Positions 1 through 13,455 of a stretch of 64,000 nucleotides of DNA are shown here, one piece after another. A program made the position numbers and the translations under genes. The notes below the pieces were generated by a model. The model was not told the DNA's origin and made no database searches. It worked only from the letters and a program-made list of their open reading frames with translations. Positions within the stretch are counted from its first letter, which is position 1; each line of letters opens with the position of its first letter. The stretch lies in the NCBI GenBank assembly GCA_036362985.1, contig JAYGXS010000009.1, positions 26,198,747 through 26,262,746 of the forward strand, written 5' to 3'. The stretch comes from Ligula intestinalis (lineage: Eukaryota; Platyhelminthes; Cestoda; Diphyllobothriidea; Diphyllobothriidae).

Positions 1-3000
1 TATGCCCATTTGTTCACTTTAGATAGGTTAATCAAACCAGCACAGGCCAGCGGGGTTTTTGTAATGTTTTTGGACTTAAGAAGTCAACAACGTCGTCCCT
101 TTTTAGAATAAATGTGCACAGTGTTTGACCTATCACATGACACTTTAACGAAGATACTTAAATATAATTTCGATTAGAGCGAAGTACTAAGCTGGCCTTG
201 TGATGCTTATTATTGTGCTGTATAGTCCAATGGTATTTAAATCATGGCAAGATGCCGCTTTTTAAATCACTTTCTTTTCAGCCATCTGCAAATAAAATAT
301 CCTAATGAAATGGCTACCTAGTTAGTACGCATTTTAACATTGATGTTCAAGGTCCTAAAAAATGCAATGATGAAAATTATGATAAGTATGATTAAACATA
401 TGAAGAAAAGAAAGAATACCTTTGGAAAATCGAGTTGCATTCGTGAATTTTCGAACCGTTATCACTTGTTCGTCGTCAGACTACATCAAAGATACCCTTT
501 CTTTAAGGATAAATTTTAAAGAAGGCGTAATTTGCTACCAAGCGAGTACAATAAAAAAATTTTGTTCGCCCGTGTTTTCCAAAACATATATTTGATTTTA
601 TAAAGGCAGTCAAGATCAATGGTAAAAACTCAAACTATTTCAGTAGTTACTTTTTACAGTACATACGTTCTGTTAATGGTCAGAACAAAGATCGTTAAAA
701 AGCCCGCATCCCTTATGACTGAAATAACTTCAAAATAGGTTACACGATAATTAGTATAGCAACCTAAGTCACTGCCGATTGTCGAAAATGTGTCAATCTT
801 TGCAGGTATCGGCACGCTGCCCGAATTCTGACGCGTGTTGTTAAGTATGCCCCAAAGTAGGCTAGACACATTGACGGTGATTCGTGCGTGAAGTAATTTA
901 TAGTGGTGGTAAACGTGAGTTATCTCTACCATGCACACATTCGAGGTAATAGGATGTCAAAAAGACCAGTGGCGAGATCAGTGACATATGGCTGGCATGG
1001 CGGGAGCCCAAACGTCGGTGTGTGCCGCAACACTTCCTCATGTTTGTGATGGATGACACATCACCAAGTATGCCTGCATAAGGCTATCCTGGTCTGCCGT
1101 GCCACCTAGACCTCTGGCAATATAAGGTCAATAAGGACGGAAGGGAGAATGGGCGCAGTCTGGCTGTGCGGCGTGAGCCTGTACCTAGACGTGCAACCAC
1201 AACCCACACCATGTGTGGCATTAATTGTAGGTGCGTATCCCTTTTAAGGCCTACAGTATTGGTCGAGCTCATTGACCCTATTGGCCTTTGCTGCCATAGA
1301 GGCAACAAGCACACATGGGGCACCGCGGCCCTACTTTAAATGATGAATACACAAACATATCCGGTCTAAGAATCGGAAGCCATAGACTAGAGCATTTTCG
1401 AGAAAAAATATTTGTCGAAAGTGTATATTTGTGCAAGTGCTGGAGCACGGCGACCTTGAGCAAAAGAGAAACACAAAAAGAACAAAATGTTATTACTGAT
1501 ACTGTTGCTGTCGCTGTTTTTTCATATTTTTTTATTTCCACTTGCAAAATCACGTTAGCATTCAAGACTGTAACGGTTTCTAAGCCGTCATTTTGATTCT
1601 GTCATGGGCCGTTGCACCAACTGAATGCCCGCTGTAGTTTTCACATGAAACAAGGTGCGCACACATTACGGACGGCCCTCCAAGGAGGTATGAATTCCTG
1701 TGCTCTAGCTCTAACTGTAAATCTCCTCCGGAATCTAGCAAAAGACCACCCGTATTACGACGAACGGTTGGTACTCTCCATTCCTACTGGCTAGGAATGT
1801 TGCAAGGCGAGAACGTAGGTGGGCTAAACTCTGACATTTGCCTAGCCTTCGTTTCTTTAATTTACAATTTAAGTCAGTCAACTGGTGTCCAATGAAAAGT
1901 TGGAATGCACTGAATTGCGAAAATGGAGTTTTCAGCAAGAAAAATTTTCCTTTTCGCTAATGAAGAATAAATTATAACCCAGTTCTACCTCCTTTCCTAG
2001 AACGATCGTCATTAGGGTAACACAGCGTGAGGGTCTTTTTCCTGAGGGAATTTTCATTTGAAACCCATGAGATTTCATGAGTTATAAAACCTATCCTACA
2101 TATTTCGACCGTACGCAAGAGGCTTAATACAATCCCACGTCTCAAAGGATGCAGCTTAAAGCTCACTGCGTACACGCAGACTAAGTCTTAAACTTGAAGG
2201 TTGGTGCATACTTTCTGGTTATTTGTGTATTTTATGCTTACACGATTTAAAATATAGGCAAACAAGGTTATGATTTCAATAGAAAACAGTTCTGGCTTTT
2301 CAAAAATGCAGTGCATGTGTTGTTAGTATTCTGACTATTAGCAGGTATATGCACACCGACTTTCAGAGAGAGTGTATAAAGCTTCATACCAAATTATATA
2401 CTGCATGTTTGAGAATCAATCTCTAAGAATAAAAATTGGACATTAAGAATTTTGAATACGTAATAGACAACATAAGGGAAATGCTGGAGGACCCACTGAT
2501 GAGCTTAACTTCTCATGGTATTAAAGCGGACGAATTGGATTGCCTTTATATGGAACTGGTATCATCTTTTGCGTAAGGCAATTGCAGTTTCATGTTTAAA
2601 TGCCAATATTCCATAATTCAAATCAATCTTGTATCTGTACAACATTGCGGTACAACAATTAAATGACCATGCTCTCCACGATAATATATTTCATTTTGAT
2701 AACTGGAACATATCTTACTTTTAAATTCAGTATTATTATCAATTTTGCAAGACAAATAATTAGTATTTATCATTATTACTCAAAAAACCTACAAAATTAT
2801 AAAAAACTACTGGGAAATCACAGCATTATATATGGATTGCATTCACTGAATTCAAAAACTTTCAGTGGTGAGTTCCTCAAGCTGCCCTGTCAAAAACACT
2901 GGTCCCCAAGAAGGAAAAATTTTCTGAAAGCATCTTCACGAAGAGTAACATTTTTATCCTTATAATTTCGGCGCAATGAAGCTTCATTTATATTATCATT

Positions 3001-3229
3001 TAGCCTCTGTGGAAACAGCGCAAAATTCCTGAGAAATATTTGCTCAAGTGTGACAGGTTGGAAGGCTTTTCAACCAACATCTAACCATTCTGCGCTCTTC
3101 TAAATAACCCACGGAAACGGTTCCACGCCAAGTGACATTAAAAACTCACTTAAACAGAAGCCTCCACTTTCGCAAGGTCCTGTAGCTCGGGCAACCACCT
3201 ATGACCAAGTCGCTTTAACCGATTTCTGT
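1..3229. other. AT-rich non-coding stretch, no gene recognised
   Basis: Short ORFs of 60-100 codons occur on both strands, but none shows a domain motif, a coding-like composition or a convincing splice arrangement. The interval around 960-1320 is richer in GC than its surroundings and could be an old repeat fragment. I found no partner for it in the window. Confidence 0.5.
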
Positions 3230-3800
3230 CACTTTGCGGACTACTAAAACGGCAAAAGTAGCCTATGTAGCCCCACTCATATACCCCTAGTCCCAGTATT
3301 TTGTCCTGCAAAAACGGTGATTATAGAGTTTTGTTGGTAAGGAAATAGGATAGGCAGAGAACGAAATTTTTAGAAGTAAATGTGAAGTGAAAAAATGCAG
3401 TCGAAGTTGCTTCCCACAGCCACTGGGAGCAGTTTTTTCCGCATGTTTAATGTAGGTGTGCGCGGCGCTTTGCGCCGTGGACTATATTTATCTAACTCCA
3501 GAAAGGTAAGTTAGACCACAGGTAAGTTGAAGTAGACGACCTTCTAACCAACATTTGAATTTTTTGAGAAATACAAGAAACCTGTAGTTTGATAATCTGG
3601 TTTTTCGTAATAAGTTAAATGATAATACAAACTAGGAAAATCTACAGATATAAATCAACAACACTTGTAAATACGGTAAATTACAAATGCATATAGCATT
3701 TATTAAAGTATCTTTCACTGCGTGTCTTAATTTCCCGCCCATATAACCCGATAACCACCGTTTTCATAGGAAAACATGAAGGTTTTAGGGATTAATGAGT
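3230..3800 (+). repeat. Dispersed repeat R1, copy 1 (partner at 10670-11240)
   Basis: About 570 bp aligns by eye with 10670-11240 in the same orientation. Shared words include ctagtcccag, gtgaaaaaatg, taagttaaa and ctacagatataaatcaaca, with many substitutions and small indels between them. The repeat holds a GC-rich stem-loop at 3461-3479 (8 bp around a TTT loop) and two splice-donor-like AGGTAAGTT words about 17 bp apart. Both features are retained in the second copy. No coding potential is visible. It is unclassified; an old DNA transposon or non-autonomous element is possible. Confidence 0.75.
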
Positions 3801-6379
3801 GAGGTTACATATGCTACTGTTGCCCATAAAACTACACATTTCGCTCTGAAGGCGTGCAGTAACGTAGGAGGGCTTCACAAGTCAGTTCAGTTGCCGCTTG
3901 TCCAGTTACTTACGATTTGTGAAATTTTGGTAAGGATTACTTTTCTGGTCACCAAACCAGGACATGGGAAGGAAAAAATCCACAATCTCGGGAGCTTTGC
4001 TCTAAATTCAACATACTTGAGGTTACGTTTGAGGCAAGGATTACAACTAGGGGTAGGGTTATGCTGACGGTTGAGTGCTGGGTTCTTTTAAGGGATTAAA
4101 GGTAGAGCTTTGGTTTAGGCTTAGGTAAGCGCTTGTGTCAGGTTTGGAGCAAAGGCTTTTTACTCGTTCTGTAATTATGCGCAGGGCAACCTTTATTATT
4201 TGGGTGAGGTGTTGCTATTCCCTGTGCTGCTTACACGACCATATGGGTAATTACTAGCAAAAGTCTTATTCACATATGAGCGTCTCAACGTGTGTGAGGT
4301 TGCTGACAATTTTCCATTCCTAACGTTTTTGAGTGAATTCAAAGGGAGAGAGAATTGGGAAGTTCATTGACCATAACGACCCACAAAGATGGCAAAGATA
4401 TGATAGGCGTTTGAAGATTCAGGAGGTCACAGCGGCCGTTCCTCTACTTTATAGGATATTCCACCATATAGAATGCTACCCAAGTGCTACAAGAGAAAGT
4501 CATAGTCTAGTTTAATTTAAAATAAGGACCAAAAAAATTATTACAGATTGAAAAATATATTTGTGAATAAGACAGGACATTTTTCAATTCTGTTTTTAGC
4601 ACAAAATTTTCACCAAAAGAGATGGCATTATGCTTGCCACCAGGCTAACATCCCATTATGAACCTAAAATATATCTATGATACGAACAAAATAACCACAT
4701 AAAAATATGCATAAACTGGCTTAACAGACGAGAAAAATTCTTTCTGCAATAAATCCCAGGCTGTTTTTGTTAGTGGTTCCTAAAGCTAGATGAAGCAGTA
4801 TGACCATTGGAATATCCTGACAGCAGACAAGTTCGTTCCCGTTATCTGCATCCATATTTTCAAATATCAGTCAACCAAATTCTAATCGGCCGGATCACAC
4901 AGATAAGCAAGGTGATCGGGTTTGAACAACTGATTTTAAATACACCACCAATGACTACAGCCGATTCTACCTTTTCCCTTAATCAGCATTCACTATCCTC
5001 CATAGCTGACAGTATACTTGTCGTGAAATATTAATCCCTTTTGTTATCTTTTTCCTATTTTTGCTAAAAATATAACCTTGAAGACATTTTTTACTCAGCA
5101 ACCCACTGACTAAGCAGGAACCTGAAACAAAGCAGATATTTTTTTGCGGAATGGCTGGGTTTGCCTTTAGTTTTTCCTGATGTTCCAGGAAGCATTACAG
5201 CACTCACCATTTTCTACATCGGGAAACCTATTGACTTAGTCCATCTCTTCATTTGGAGGCATTCTGAGAGGAAAAAGCGGCTATCCCACGGTTCCTCTGT
5301 ACATTTATGAACATAACTCATATGAGTTCCTGGAGGGGGAGGAAACAGCAAACAAGTTTAACGGCTATTTGTCGTGGACTCCCTTTTAGACACCCTCTAA
5401 CTCGACAATTTCGTGAAGTGGAAAGAAGACGATGCAGCAACTGGAAAAAAAACTTTCTCTTACCAAATAAAACTCACGAGCCTACTCTAGTTATCTCCCT
5501 TCAGACAGCGTTACCCAAGCGAATGAGTAAGTGAGTGGGGAGAAAGTGGTGGGGGGCTAAGCAGTAGCAGTTGATGATGTTTTCGTCCACAAACGCGACT
5601 GCTGTGATTCATGGCTCTTACGTATCAGTAGGGACGAGGGTGGGAGTACACGAAGGCAACCACTCGTGCTCAGTGCATAATCTTCTAGCGAAAGTTCGAC
5701 GGGACTGATGGCCGTTGGCGGGAGTTGTCAGTGTAGTGGGGTGAAAAGGATGAGGAGAAAGGCAGTGCAAATGAAGGCATGACTGCCCCCAGAGAACAGC
5801 CCTCAAAGAAGGAAGGTGATACAGGAGGTAGGCTGAGTGGGTGGGGGAGAGGGTGAAGGAGGCTAGACGGCTGAGCCAACATCTCAAAGACAGACCCTTC
5901 TATAGCTTTAACTTCCGAGATTTTGGACACTTGGGAAACCTATCAGTGACTCACCTGACGACAGGAACGGCTTCTTCTGCGAGCTGGACGCAAGTAGGCA
6001 AGGAAGTTTAGGTCTGGTAAGTGATTTTTTTCGTAATTCGACAGAGCGCATGGTAACGATGTAACGAGACCACCTGTACTGCCTACTGCTGGTAAAAGAG
6101 TCAGCCTACCAACGGTAAAAATGTCCCGAATCCTGCCATCATGGTTCTGTGCAAAAATCACTCAACAGAATTTTGTGCTTAATAGAAGAGGGATAGTAAG
6201 TTTCCAAATAAGTGGAAACTCGTGCATTTCACAAGAAAATCTATGCTATACAAAATTAATCCAAAAATGAAACCCTGTCGCTGATAAGAATGCATTTCCA
6301 TAGTCAAGAATGACGATGGATATGCCTTAAATCATTCAAGCCTCTTTCGCGGACAAGACACCTTTGTCGAAAGCGCTTT
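3801..6379. other. Non-coding stretch, no gene recognised
   Basis: No recognisable protein motif, RNA gene or repeat partner was found here. The part from 5570 to 5930 is GC-richer and purine-rich on the plus strand. Its two overlapping minus-strand ORFs (81 and 89 codons) are serine/leucine/proline-rich in the way low-complexity DNA often translates, so I do not call them genes. Confidence 0.45.
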
Positions 6380-6545
6380 AATTAAGTATACCGTTTATAT
6401 ATGCCAGTGTACTTTAATTTTTTTCGAAAATTGGATTGGGTTAAATAGTTGTACGTTTGACCGAGTTTTTGACTTTCCTAAAAAGAACTGATAATGCTTC
6501 GGCCATCAATAAAAAAACTCACTGTATTCCCAATATTGGAGCCTT
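6380..6545 (+). repeat. Dispersed repeat R5, fragment similar to 8070-8230
   Basis: The stretch around 6450-6500 (gtttgaccgagtttttgact followed by tcctaaaaa) matches 8130-8170 (agcttgaccagttttttgac then ccctaaaaa) in the same orientation, with weaker similarity on either side. It is part of a diverged dispersed family. No coding potential. Confidence 0.5.
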
Positions 6546-8059
6546 TTGCGCTAACTTGTGGACTCTTATGAGCCATTCTAAGCTTTTAAGTACAAAATAA
6601 CGTGGTTGTAGAACTAGTAATTTATTATGCAAACAAATAATCGTCTGGCAGAAACGGTTCTAACGTACGCACTAGCGGAACCTAAATCATACAAAAGGTA
6701 TCATACGATACTTGTCAAATTAAGCGTAGCTTTTGGCGGGGACCCAACGTTAGCAAATTGTAGGAGTTAATCGAAAAATGAGAACATGTGAGCAATTTTA
6801 AACAAAAAATTATCAGAAGTTGAGATCATTTTGTTTAAGCACATCCAAGCACGCAGGGTTACAAACCTGAATTTTAACAATGAATCAAATGGCTCCATTA
6901 CTGAAACAACTACCCATTTGCTTGCACATTGTTAGATCTGATTGGTGTGGATAATAAATAGATTTTTCAGTGCAGCATGTTCTATTTGATAAATCACTCA
7001 AGGTGGAGTAATTACCTTTCCATAGAAAAACAGGTGCGGATGTAAAAACTAAAACTCGGATAGCAATCAGCTTAATAAACCACTTTAAAACAAGGTAACT
7101 TATCTTTTCGCTGATATAAGTACGGTAGGTGGTAAAATTGATGAAATTTAAGAATTTATAAAAGAAAATCCCTGGTACGAATCAACAGCCCAAGCAGCGA
7201 TCCCCCAAATCCTTATATGTAAAAATAAACATCCTAGTAAAAGAAGACGCACTGAGATTGAATCAAGTAATATTATGTGGTAAAATAAAAGAATTTTTTT
7301 AGAAAAACAGAAGACATAGAAAAATTGAGCAAATCGGAGCCACCGAAAAAAGTTAACTCTTAAAGGTATGGGTAGTGTGTTTGTGCAAAACCGGCGAGAA
7401 AAAAACAGCACAAGTAGAATTCCGTTTTAAAATAACTATTTTGTGAAATTTTCGGACACCGCAACGTAAGGTAGGGTTGTTACCAAACAGCCCAAAGTTC
7501 TAGGTCGTAATAAAAAATAATTTTACAAAGCCTTCTAGTGCTTTTTTGTTTCTACGTCTTTTGAGGTACGCTGGACTAGGTCAACCAAATTTTAACTTGA
7601 CTTTGCCGATTGGAGTCGTCAGAGAAGAAAGGTATTTTGGAAGCTAAGATGTGGAACGTCTGGTCTGTGGCTAATAAATTAAGATTTAATCGATTAACTT
7701 AAAATTTAAATTTGAATTAATTTGTGATGCGCAATCGCCTACATACTATCTTTTGTACATTAAGAGAAACTTCCTTCGATCATAGTCCGTCGTTATTATT
7801 TTGAGAGTTCAAGTTAGACGAATTTGAGATTGTTCTGGATATTCTACTCAACATCTTACACATTTGTATGCTTCTATTCGCTTGTCCCTAATTTCTGACA
7901 TGGTCCTATATGTTTACCAAAAACTTTAAAAAAGATATTGTATTTACTTAAATAATGAGTTTTTGAACATTTGTTCTTATTTATCCACCTGTTTAGAAAA
8001 TGGTCTGCGAATTACTCAGACATGTCGCTTAACTGGTGCAAAACGTGAACGTCGACAAC
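6546..8059. other. AT-rich non-coding stretch, no gene recognised
   Basis: Nothing recognisable on either strand. ORFs are short and AT-biased. Confidence 0.45.
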
Positions 8060-8620
8060 CATTAGATATTTCGGCACCAAAAACCGGCGTATTTTACCTT
8101 TTTTGAAGAATAAGTCAAAGTTAAAATGAGAAAGCTTGACCAGTTTTTTGACTTCCCTAAAAACGGGATAAACGTTCTGCTGAAAATAAATGAATTTACT
8201 TTTCCATGTATACCAGGGCAGTTTTCAATATATTTGTTGACTTCTTGGTTCCGTCCTAGAATAACAAACGCACAGCAGAGTGGCTGAATATGAACGACGA
8301 TTTTACGAAAAATAATAATCTTCTGCCGTTTCTGTTTCAAGTTTTTATATTCACTGATTCTCTTCTATATACCGAAGATGTTTGAAAGCGGTTTGTTTCC
8401 GGCGTTACGGAGATAAATTATGACATTTAGCTACACCTCATATAATGATTAATTGTGGGTTCTATTTTTGACCTGGTAAAATACCTGGGGATTATCCAGA
8501 AAATTTTATTTTTCTTAACGAACACTTAGTACTTCTTACAGTTTTTTTACGTACTGAACATGCCTAATGCTGCTCATTGTTATTTTTAAGTTTTCGTTAA
8601 TACGTTTTTGCAGGTATAAG
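8060..8620 (+). repeat. Dispersed repeat R5, longest copy
   Basis: Three parts have relatives in the window. Positions 8130-8210 match 6450-6530. Positions 8250-8340 match 13830-13925, both containing acgatgattttacga or a close variant and ending in a gttctgtttc-like word. Positions 8480-8620 match 11220-11400, sharing attttatttttcttaac. The pattern suggests one longer repeat of which the other loci keep pieces. No protein motif is visible in any frame. Confidence 0.5.
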
Positions 8621-10669
8621 AGAAATAATAAACCCTTTACAAACTAAGGCAAGTTGCTTGCAGAACTCGCCATACTGTATACGAAATTTCGAAGGTAAGA
8701 AGTTTCATACTAATGCGGGAGCAGCGCTCAGTGATTTGAAGAAGACAAGGGAGAAGGCCTCTCGTAATGCACGTAATTTTAAGTTGATTTCCGGGAAGGC
8801 CTCCGTTTGTCGTGTAATAAACTTCATCCTAACAAGAAGGCCAAACCGAACCTTAAACTGAATCCTGTCCATAACCTTAACCATTGCTCTAGATCAGCTG
8901 TTTGGTTTCCGCTCCCCCCACATCCTGTCTTCGTTCGTCTTGGTTGTATGCAAGTAATTGGCACGTTGGATTGGCGTTTGAGTTAAGAGCCCACCCGGGC
9001 TCTCGTGTATGGGGCGAGCACGTAGGTAACAGGCGTTGTCATTGACCATTTACAGTCAGTATGTTGTGACTACATATCCCAGACAATTGATCACGAACTC
9101 GGTAACCTAAGTCGTGGCTGAAACATCGAACACGAATGCCCACTGAACAATTAGACCATCGTTTGGAGCTTGGGTACGTATGCAATTCAATTTTTGGCCC
9201 AACTGGGTGATTTCTTTTAACAAAACAGAAGTGGCCATTCCAGTATGTACCTCGTAGCTTTCGATAATAGTGATCAATTAAAAATTGAGATTCAGTGGGT
9301 TTTACCTACCATCGTCGTCTGCTAGGCTGTGGATTGCATTCAAGGGATTAGCAGGAGGGATAAACCGACGTAGGGCGACAAACTGTGGTTATCTTCAAAA
9401 TTCTTATATGTGCCTACATTTGAAATTGTTTTATTATGTTAGAAAGTGGCAAAACATCCTTCCGCTTTCCAAACCATTTTGTGCTTTAACATTTAAAACA
9501 TTTATTTATATTATTATTCTTGTTTGGAGTTCAAAATTATGGCACTAGGTACAGTTATGACATGCGAGGTCTTGCGTGGAAATACACCCTTATAGACAGT
9601 TCGGAATATAAATGGTGCATTCAGCTCTAATATCAGCAAACAGCAGAGTTAAGCCAATTTTAAAAAATCGCACTACTTTTCAGAAAAAAAGGAACAATTT
9701 TATGTTTACAAAAGTCTTTTCGCTAATCTGTGCAGTTTTTTGCCATGAAATTCAATTAAAAAAAATTTCTGACTATATTTTGTTGTAGCGCACCAAGTAT
9801 TTTAGAACATAACCAAAACTACCTAAAAACTTCCCTTCGTGAAGGTGAAAAAAAAAGCAGATCTTATTATGTCTAAATCATGTAGAAATGTACTCCTTTT
9901 GTAAACTATAATTTTCGCTAATGCGTATTTAAGAATCAGAATAGAGGAAGATAGCAAAGATAGCATAGAAAAATTCGGTAAGTCTTGTTCGCACTCACAA
10001 GCTTAGAACAGAGCCTAGAAGTAATTCACTTTGGCATAAAATATTCTCATATAAAGCAAAACGTGAATCCTTTTATTTCCAGCCAAACAATATCATTAAA
10101 CTTCAGGTTAATTTAAAAAAACTTATCAATATCTCAATTTTTTGAAACTTAATTGCAAAACATTATAATTCGTGTATGATTGTCATGGGTTTAGTTGACT
10201 AAAGTGCTTTTTAACGAGGTAACCGGTTATAGATTTTTTATTATTCCTAGTAATAACAATGTCAGATTTCTGTTGCGGATGTTATTTTTGCTGGACAATG
10301 TGCTTTGCTTTTCTGAGGGATTTCCAAATATGGCCCACATGGCCATCGTCCTAAGAACTAATATGCGAAACAAATTTTTTGCGATAACTAATTTTAATCT
10401 ATATCTTAGTTTAAAAGTTTGGATATGAACGCTAAACATCATCTGTTTTTATGGACGAAAGCTTGACAGCACTGGAAACCTTCGAAAACTTATCGGTAGT
10501 TAAAGGTGCATTTGTTAGTAATTGTAATCAAATAACGGCAATATGCGGAAAATATTTTGCCTGAGGAAATTTGTCTTGATATAAACAAACTGGTTAGTTT
10601 ATCCATTTTACTTGAACAAAGATTTCAAAGTATTTTCTTATTTTTAGCAATTTTTATGTCTCCGGATCT
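8621..10669. other. Non-coding stretch, no gene recognised
   Basis: No motif, RNA gene or repeat partner was recognised. The interval 8870-9180 is a little GC-richer, the rest AT-rich. Confidence 0.45.
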
Positions 10670-11240
10670 TGGAGATTATTAAGAAAATTGGCAAAAGTAG
10701 CTTATATAGCCCAACGCATATGCTCCTAGTCCCAGCATTTTGTCCTACAAAAACGGTAGTTATAGGGTTTCGCGGGGTGGGGAAATAGAATAGGGAGTAA
10801 AGAAAATTTTCAGAAGTCTCAAGTGAAAAAATGTAGCCGAGATTGTTCCTCGTGGTGCTGGAAGTAAGTTGTTCCGCATGTAATTTCAAGGTGTGCACGG
10901 TGCTTTGCACCGCTAACTATACTAATCTAACTTTAGAACGGTAAGTTGGACTTCAGGTAAGTTGAAATAGATGACCTCCTAACAACCATTTCGAGTTTTT
11001 TTGGGAATTTTAAGAAAACTGGCTTTTGATAATCGTGTTTTTCCGTAATAAGTTAAACGATAATACAGATTTAGTAAATCTACAGATATAAATCAACAAC
11101 ATTTTTAACTACAATACAATTAAAATGCATAAAGTAGCTGCTAAATTATATTTTACTGTGGATCCAAATTCTCCTTCTACAAAACCCTTTAAACATCATC
11201 TTTGTAGGACGACGTGTTGGAAGTTTGGATTAATGTGTGG
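10670..11240 (+). repeat. Dispersed repeat R1, copy 2 (partner at 3230-3800)
   Basis: Collinear with 3230-3800. The stem-loop is preserved at 10898-10912 (CGGTGC, TTT loop, GCACCG). One base pair differs from copy 1 on both sides of the stem, C:G there and T:A here. The paired AGGTAAGTT-like words recur at 10939-10965. Immediately downstream, 11220-11400 resembles the end of repeat R5 at 8480-8620, so R1 and R5 may be parts of one larger element. Confidence 0.75.
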
Positions 11241-11400
11241 GAATATTTGAGCTATTTTTGCTAGAAGATTTTATTTTTCTTAACAAAAAATTTGTACCTT
11301 TTACATTTCCTTTAAGAAACAAATTTGCCTAAGGCTGTTCAGCATTTTTTAAGTTTTCAATGCGTTCATGCCAGCGATCACTTTTTTACAAAGGTATGCA

Positions 11401-12460
11401 TTTTCCACGCAGCCCTCGCCATTGTGTAGATATACACTTGTCTAGTATTAAAACTTGGACAGCGGTTCAAGTGAACAGAAGAGGCGCAAAGAAAGAAAAA
11501 CAGAAGGAAAGTAAGAGCAGCTGGTCCCCTTTAGGATTGCTTTTTAAATACACATTCGTAAAAGCTCGAACCCGAATGCAAGTTGTCTACCCAAACGTTG
11601 CTTTCTACGTCATACAAAGAGTTTGGCATTTCCATATTCGGCGCAGCATCCTGTGTCACATGGACAAGTTATGTTAAACGGATGGAGACAAGGCAGGAAC
11701 AGGAGGTACAGTCCAAAATGTATTTCTAAAATGTCAGTTGGAAGGACTGAAGTCTAAAACGACGGACATCATGATCCCTATGACGGAATCGGCTGCCTTT
11801 ACACCTCTGACTCATTGCTATCCCAAGGTGTGAAAAAAGAACCAGTAGCAACCTTTAAAAATTTTCTCGCTACAAAATGATTACTTACGAATGTGCACGG
11901 AAGTGTAGAGGTAAATAGGCAAACGTGGGCTGAAAGTTACCTGCGGAAACTACAGCTCTTTACAAGTGGGATGCAATACAGAGACATACCCATTACCACC
12001 GAAAGAAAGACGGTCAAACGTCAACTGGATTGACAAGAAGCATGCACATTCAGAGAGCTACTGAAGCCATTCACCCGCACTTGACAACAAAGGGTTGAAA
12101 CTGGCGCAAAAGGTTATGCATATCTGATCATCTAGGAAGGAAACCGTGATTTTGCTGGCTGCATAGCCAACGTCACCAGTTAAATAGAACTGGTAATGCT
12201 TGATTTTGTCGCCGTCAATGTCCAACTCAGCTTGATCCCAGTCGATGCACACACGTCTAGTGACCACCACACATGGGTATTGTGGATGAACACGTTGGTC
12301 CACATGACTGCGTGAGGTGATAATGACGCTTCAACTGAGGATTGGAGTTTTGCTTCACAGGTCCCGTGGTCACTCCCTCTTTAGAGCGATCTTGCTGATA
12401 GCTTCGGGAGACAAAATGTTAAGAGATTGTTTTGGGACGGAACCAGCCATTTAGCCCCCT
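11401..12460. other. Non-coding stretch, no gene recognised
   Basis: ORFs such as the minus-strand one at 12058-12303 (81 codons, rather balanced composition) have no family resemblance that I can name. No repeat partner was found. Confidence 0.4.
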
Positions 12461-12960
12461 TTGTGGTTGCCTCGACTACCATCTGATGGTCTCTAGTCGC
12501 AGTGATTAGTGTTAGACCCTACCCGACTCGCTGCACCCATCAAATGAAGTAAGAGGGGGCGGCGATTGTGCTGTTAGCCACACCTCATAGCCCGCCCTGG
12601 CGGCCTCACGACGGGGGATCAAGCCGACCCTCTGGGTAGCCGAAGGGGTCAACCCACCTGCGGCCGTCAATCCACCTGGACATTTGACCGGACGAGACGC
12701 GAGGGGAGCGTGCCGAATTCGGGTGGTCGGGTCACGCTGGGCTTTCCTCTCGGCATGATAAATTGTCGGCGTATAAAAAGTGTTAGTGGCACCACAAGCA
12801 CGCCGAAATGCAGGCAAAAATATACCGACCCATTATGCATTTGCTGGGTCTTCGATTGCAAGGCCGAGTCCGAGCGTTTCAACCTCTATGCTCAAATTCA
12901 GATTCTCATTAATTTTAGGTCTTGGCGATGACCGTCCAAACATGGTTCTTACCATCAAGT
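12461..12960. other. GC-rich island, unassigned
   Basis: This block is clearly richer in G and C than the AT-rich DNA on both sides and contains several overlapping ORFs on both strands, with no motif in any. It carries a TATA-like word (gtataaaaag near 12771). A short part around 12585-12640 (ctggcggcc, then gatcaagcc and ccctctggg) loosely resembles the GC-rich leader at 15150-15200. It may therefore be a remnant of a retrotransposon 5' region, but this is weak. Confidence 0.35.
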
Positions 12961-13089
12961 GCGGAAGTTGGTTGATCGGTTTGTCCGAGTAGGTTGGCTT
13001 TGGCACTTCATTCTTCCAATACTAGATAACACTTTTACGCTTTCTAGGCAAGAACTAGAGGAGGAGCTCATCATGTTCTGCTCATTAGA

Positions 13090-13455
13090 TGGCAGGCCCT
13101 AGATTGTACTGATAGAAAGCATCATCGGCAAAGACAGGAGAGGCTGGAATGGCCATTTTTTGCCCATTAGCCGTCATCAGCCAGTCATACCCAGCCCTAG
13201 GTGATGCATCACCCAAGGTACGAACTTGCGACCACTTGATCAGAAATCTAGCGCTCAAATCATTAAGCCAATGGCTGTTTGTCTTGCCATTTTAGATCGG
13301 CAGATATGGACACTCGTTGATGAATATTCGATCGTTAACGGAACTCATTTGCATTGCTCTGTCTTGGGTCTCATTCTCGGGCTCTGACAGCAGCCACAGG
13401 ACGGCTAGTAGTGTTGGCCGTTTCCGATCCCAATAGTCGCTGTTGGACTTCAAAA
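13090..13455 (-). repeat. tRNA-derived SINE-like repeat, copy S1
   Basis: Read on the minus strand, a conserved body (13450-13292) is followed by a tRNA-like head (about 13275-13195) and then the family core at 13190-13162, which reads GTATGACTGGCTGATGACGG. The head has an A-box-like TTGGCTTAATGATTTGAGCG (13271-13252) and a B-box-like CAAGTTCGTACC (13228-13217). Body, head and core occur in the same order at 38.1-38.5 kb and 57.3-57.5 kb. The 121-codon minus-strand ORF crossing the body is a by-product of this repeat, not a gene. Confidence 0.75.
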
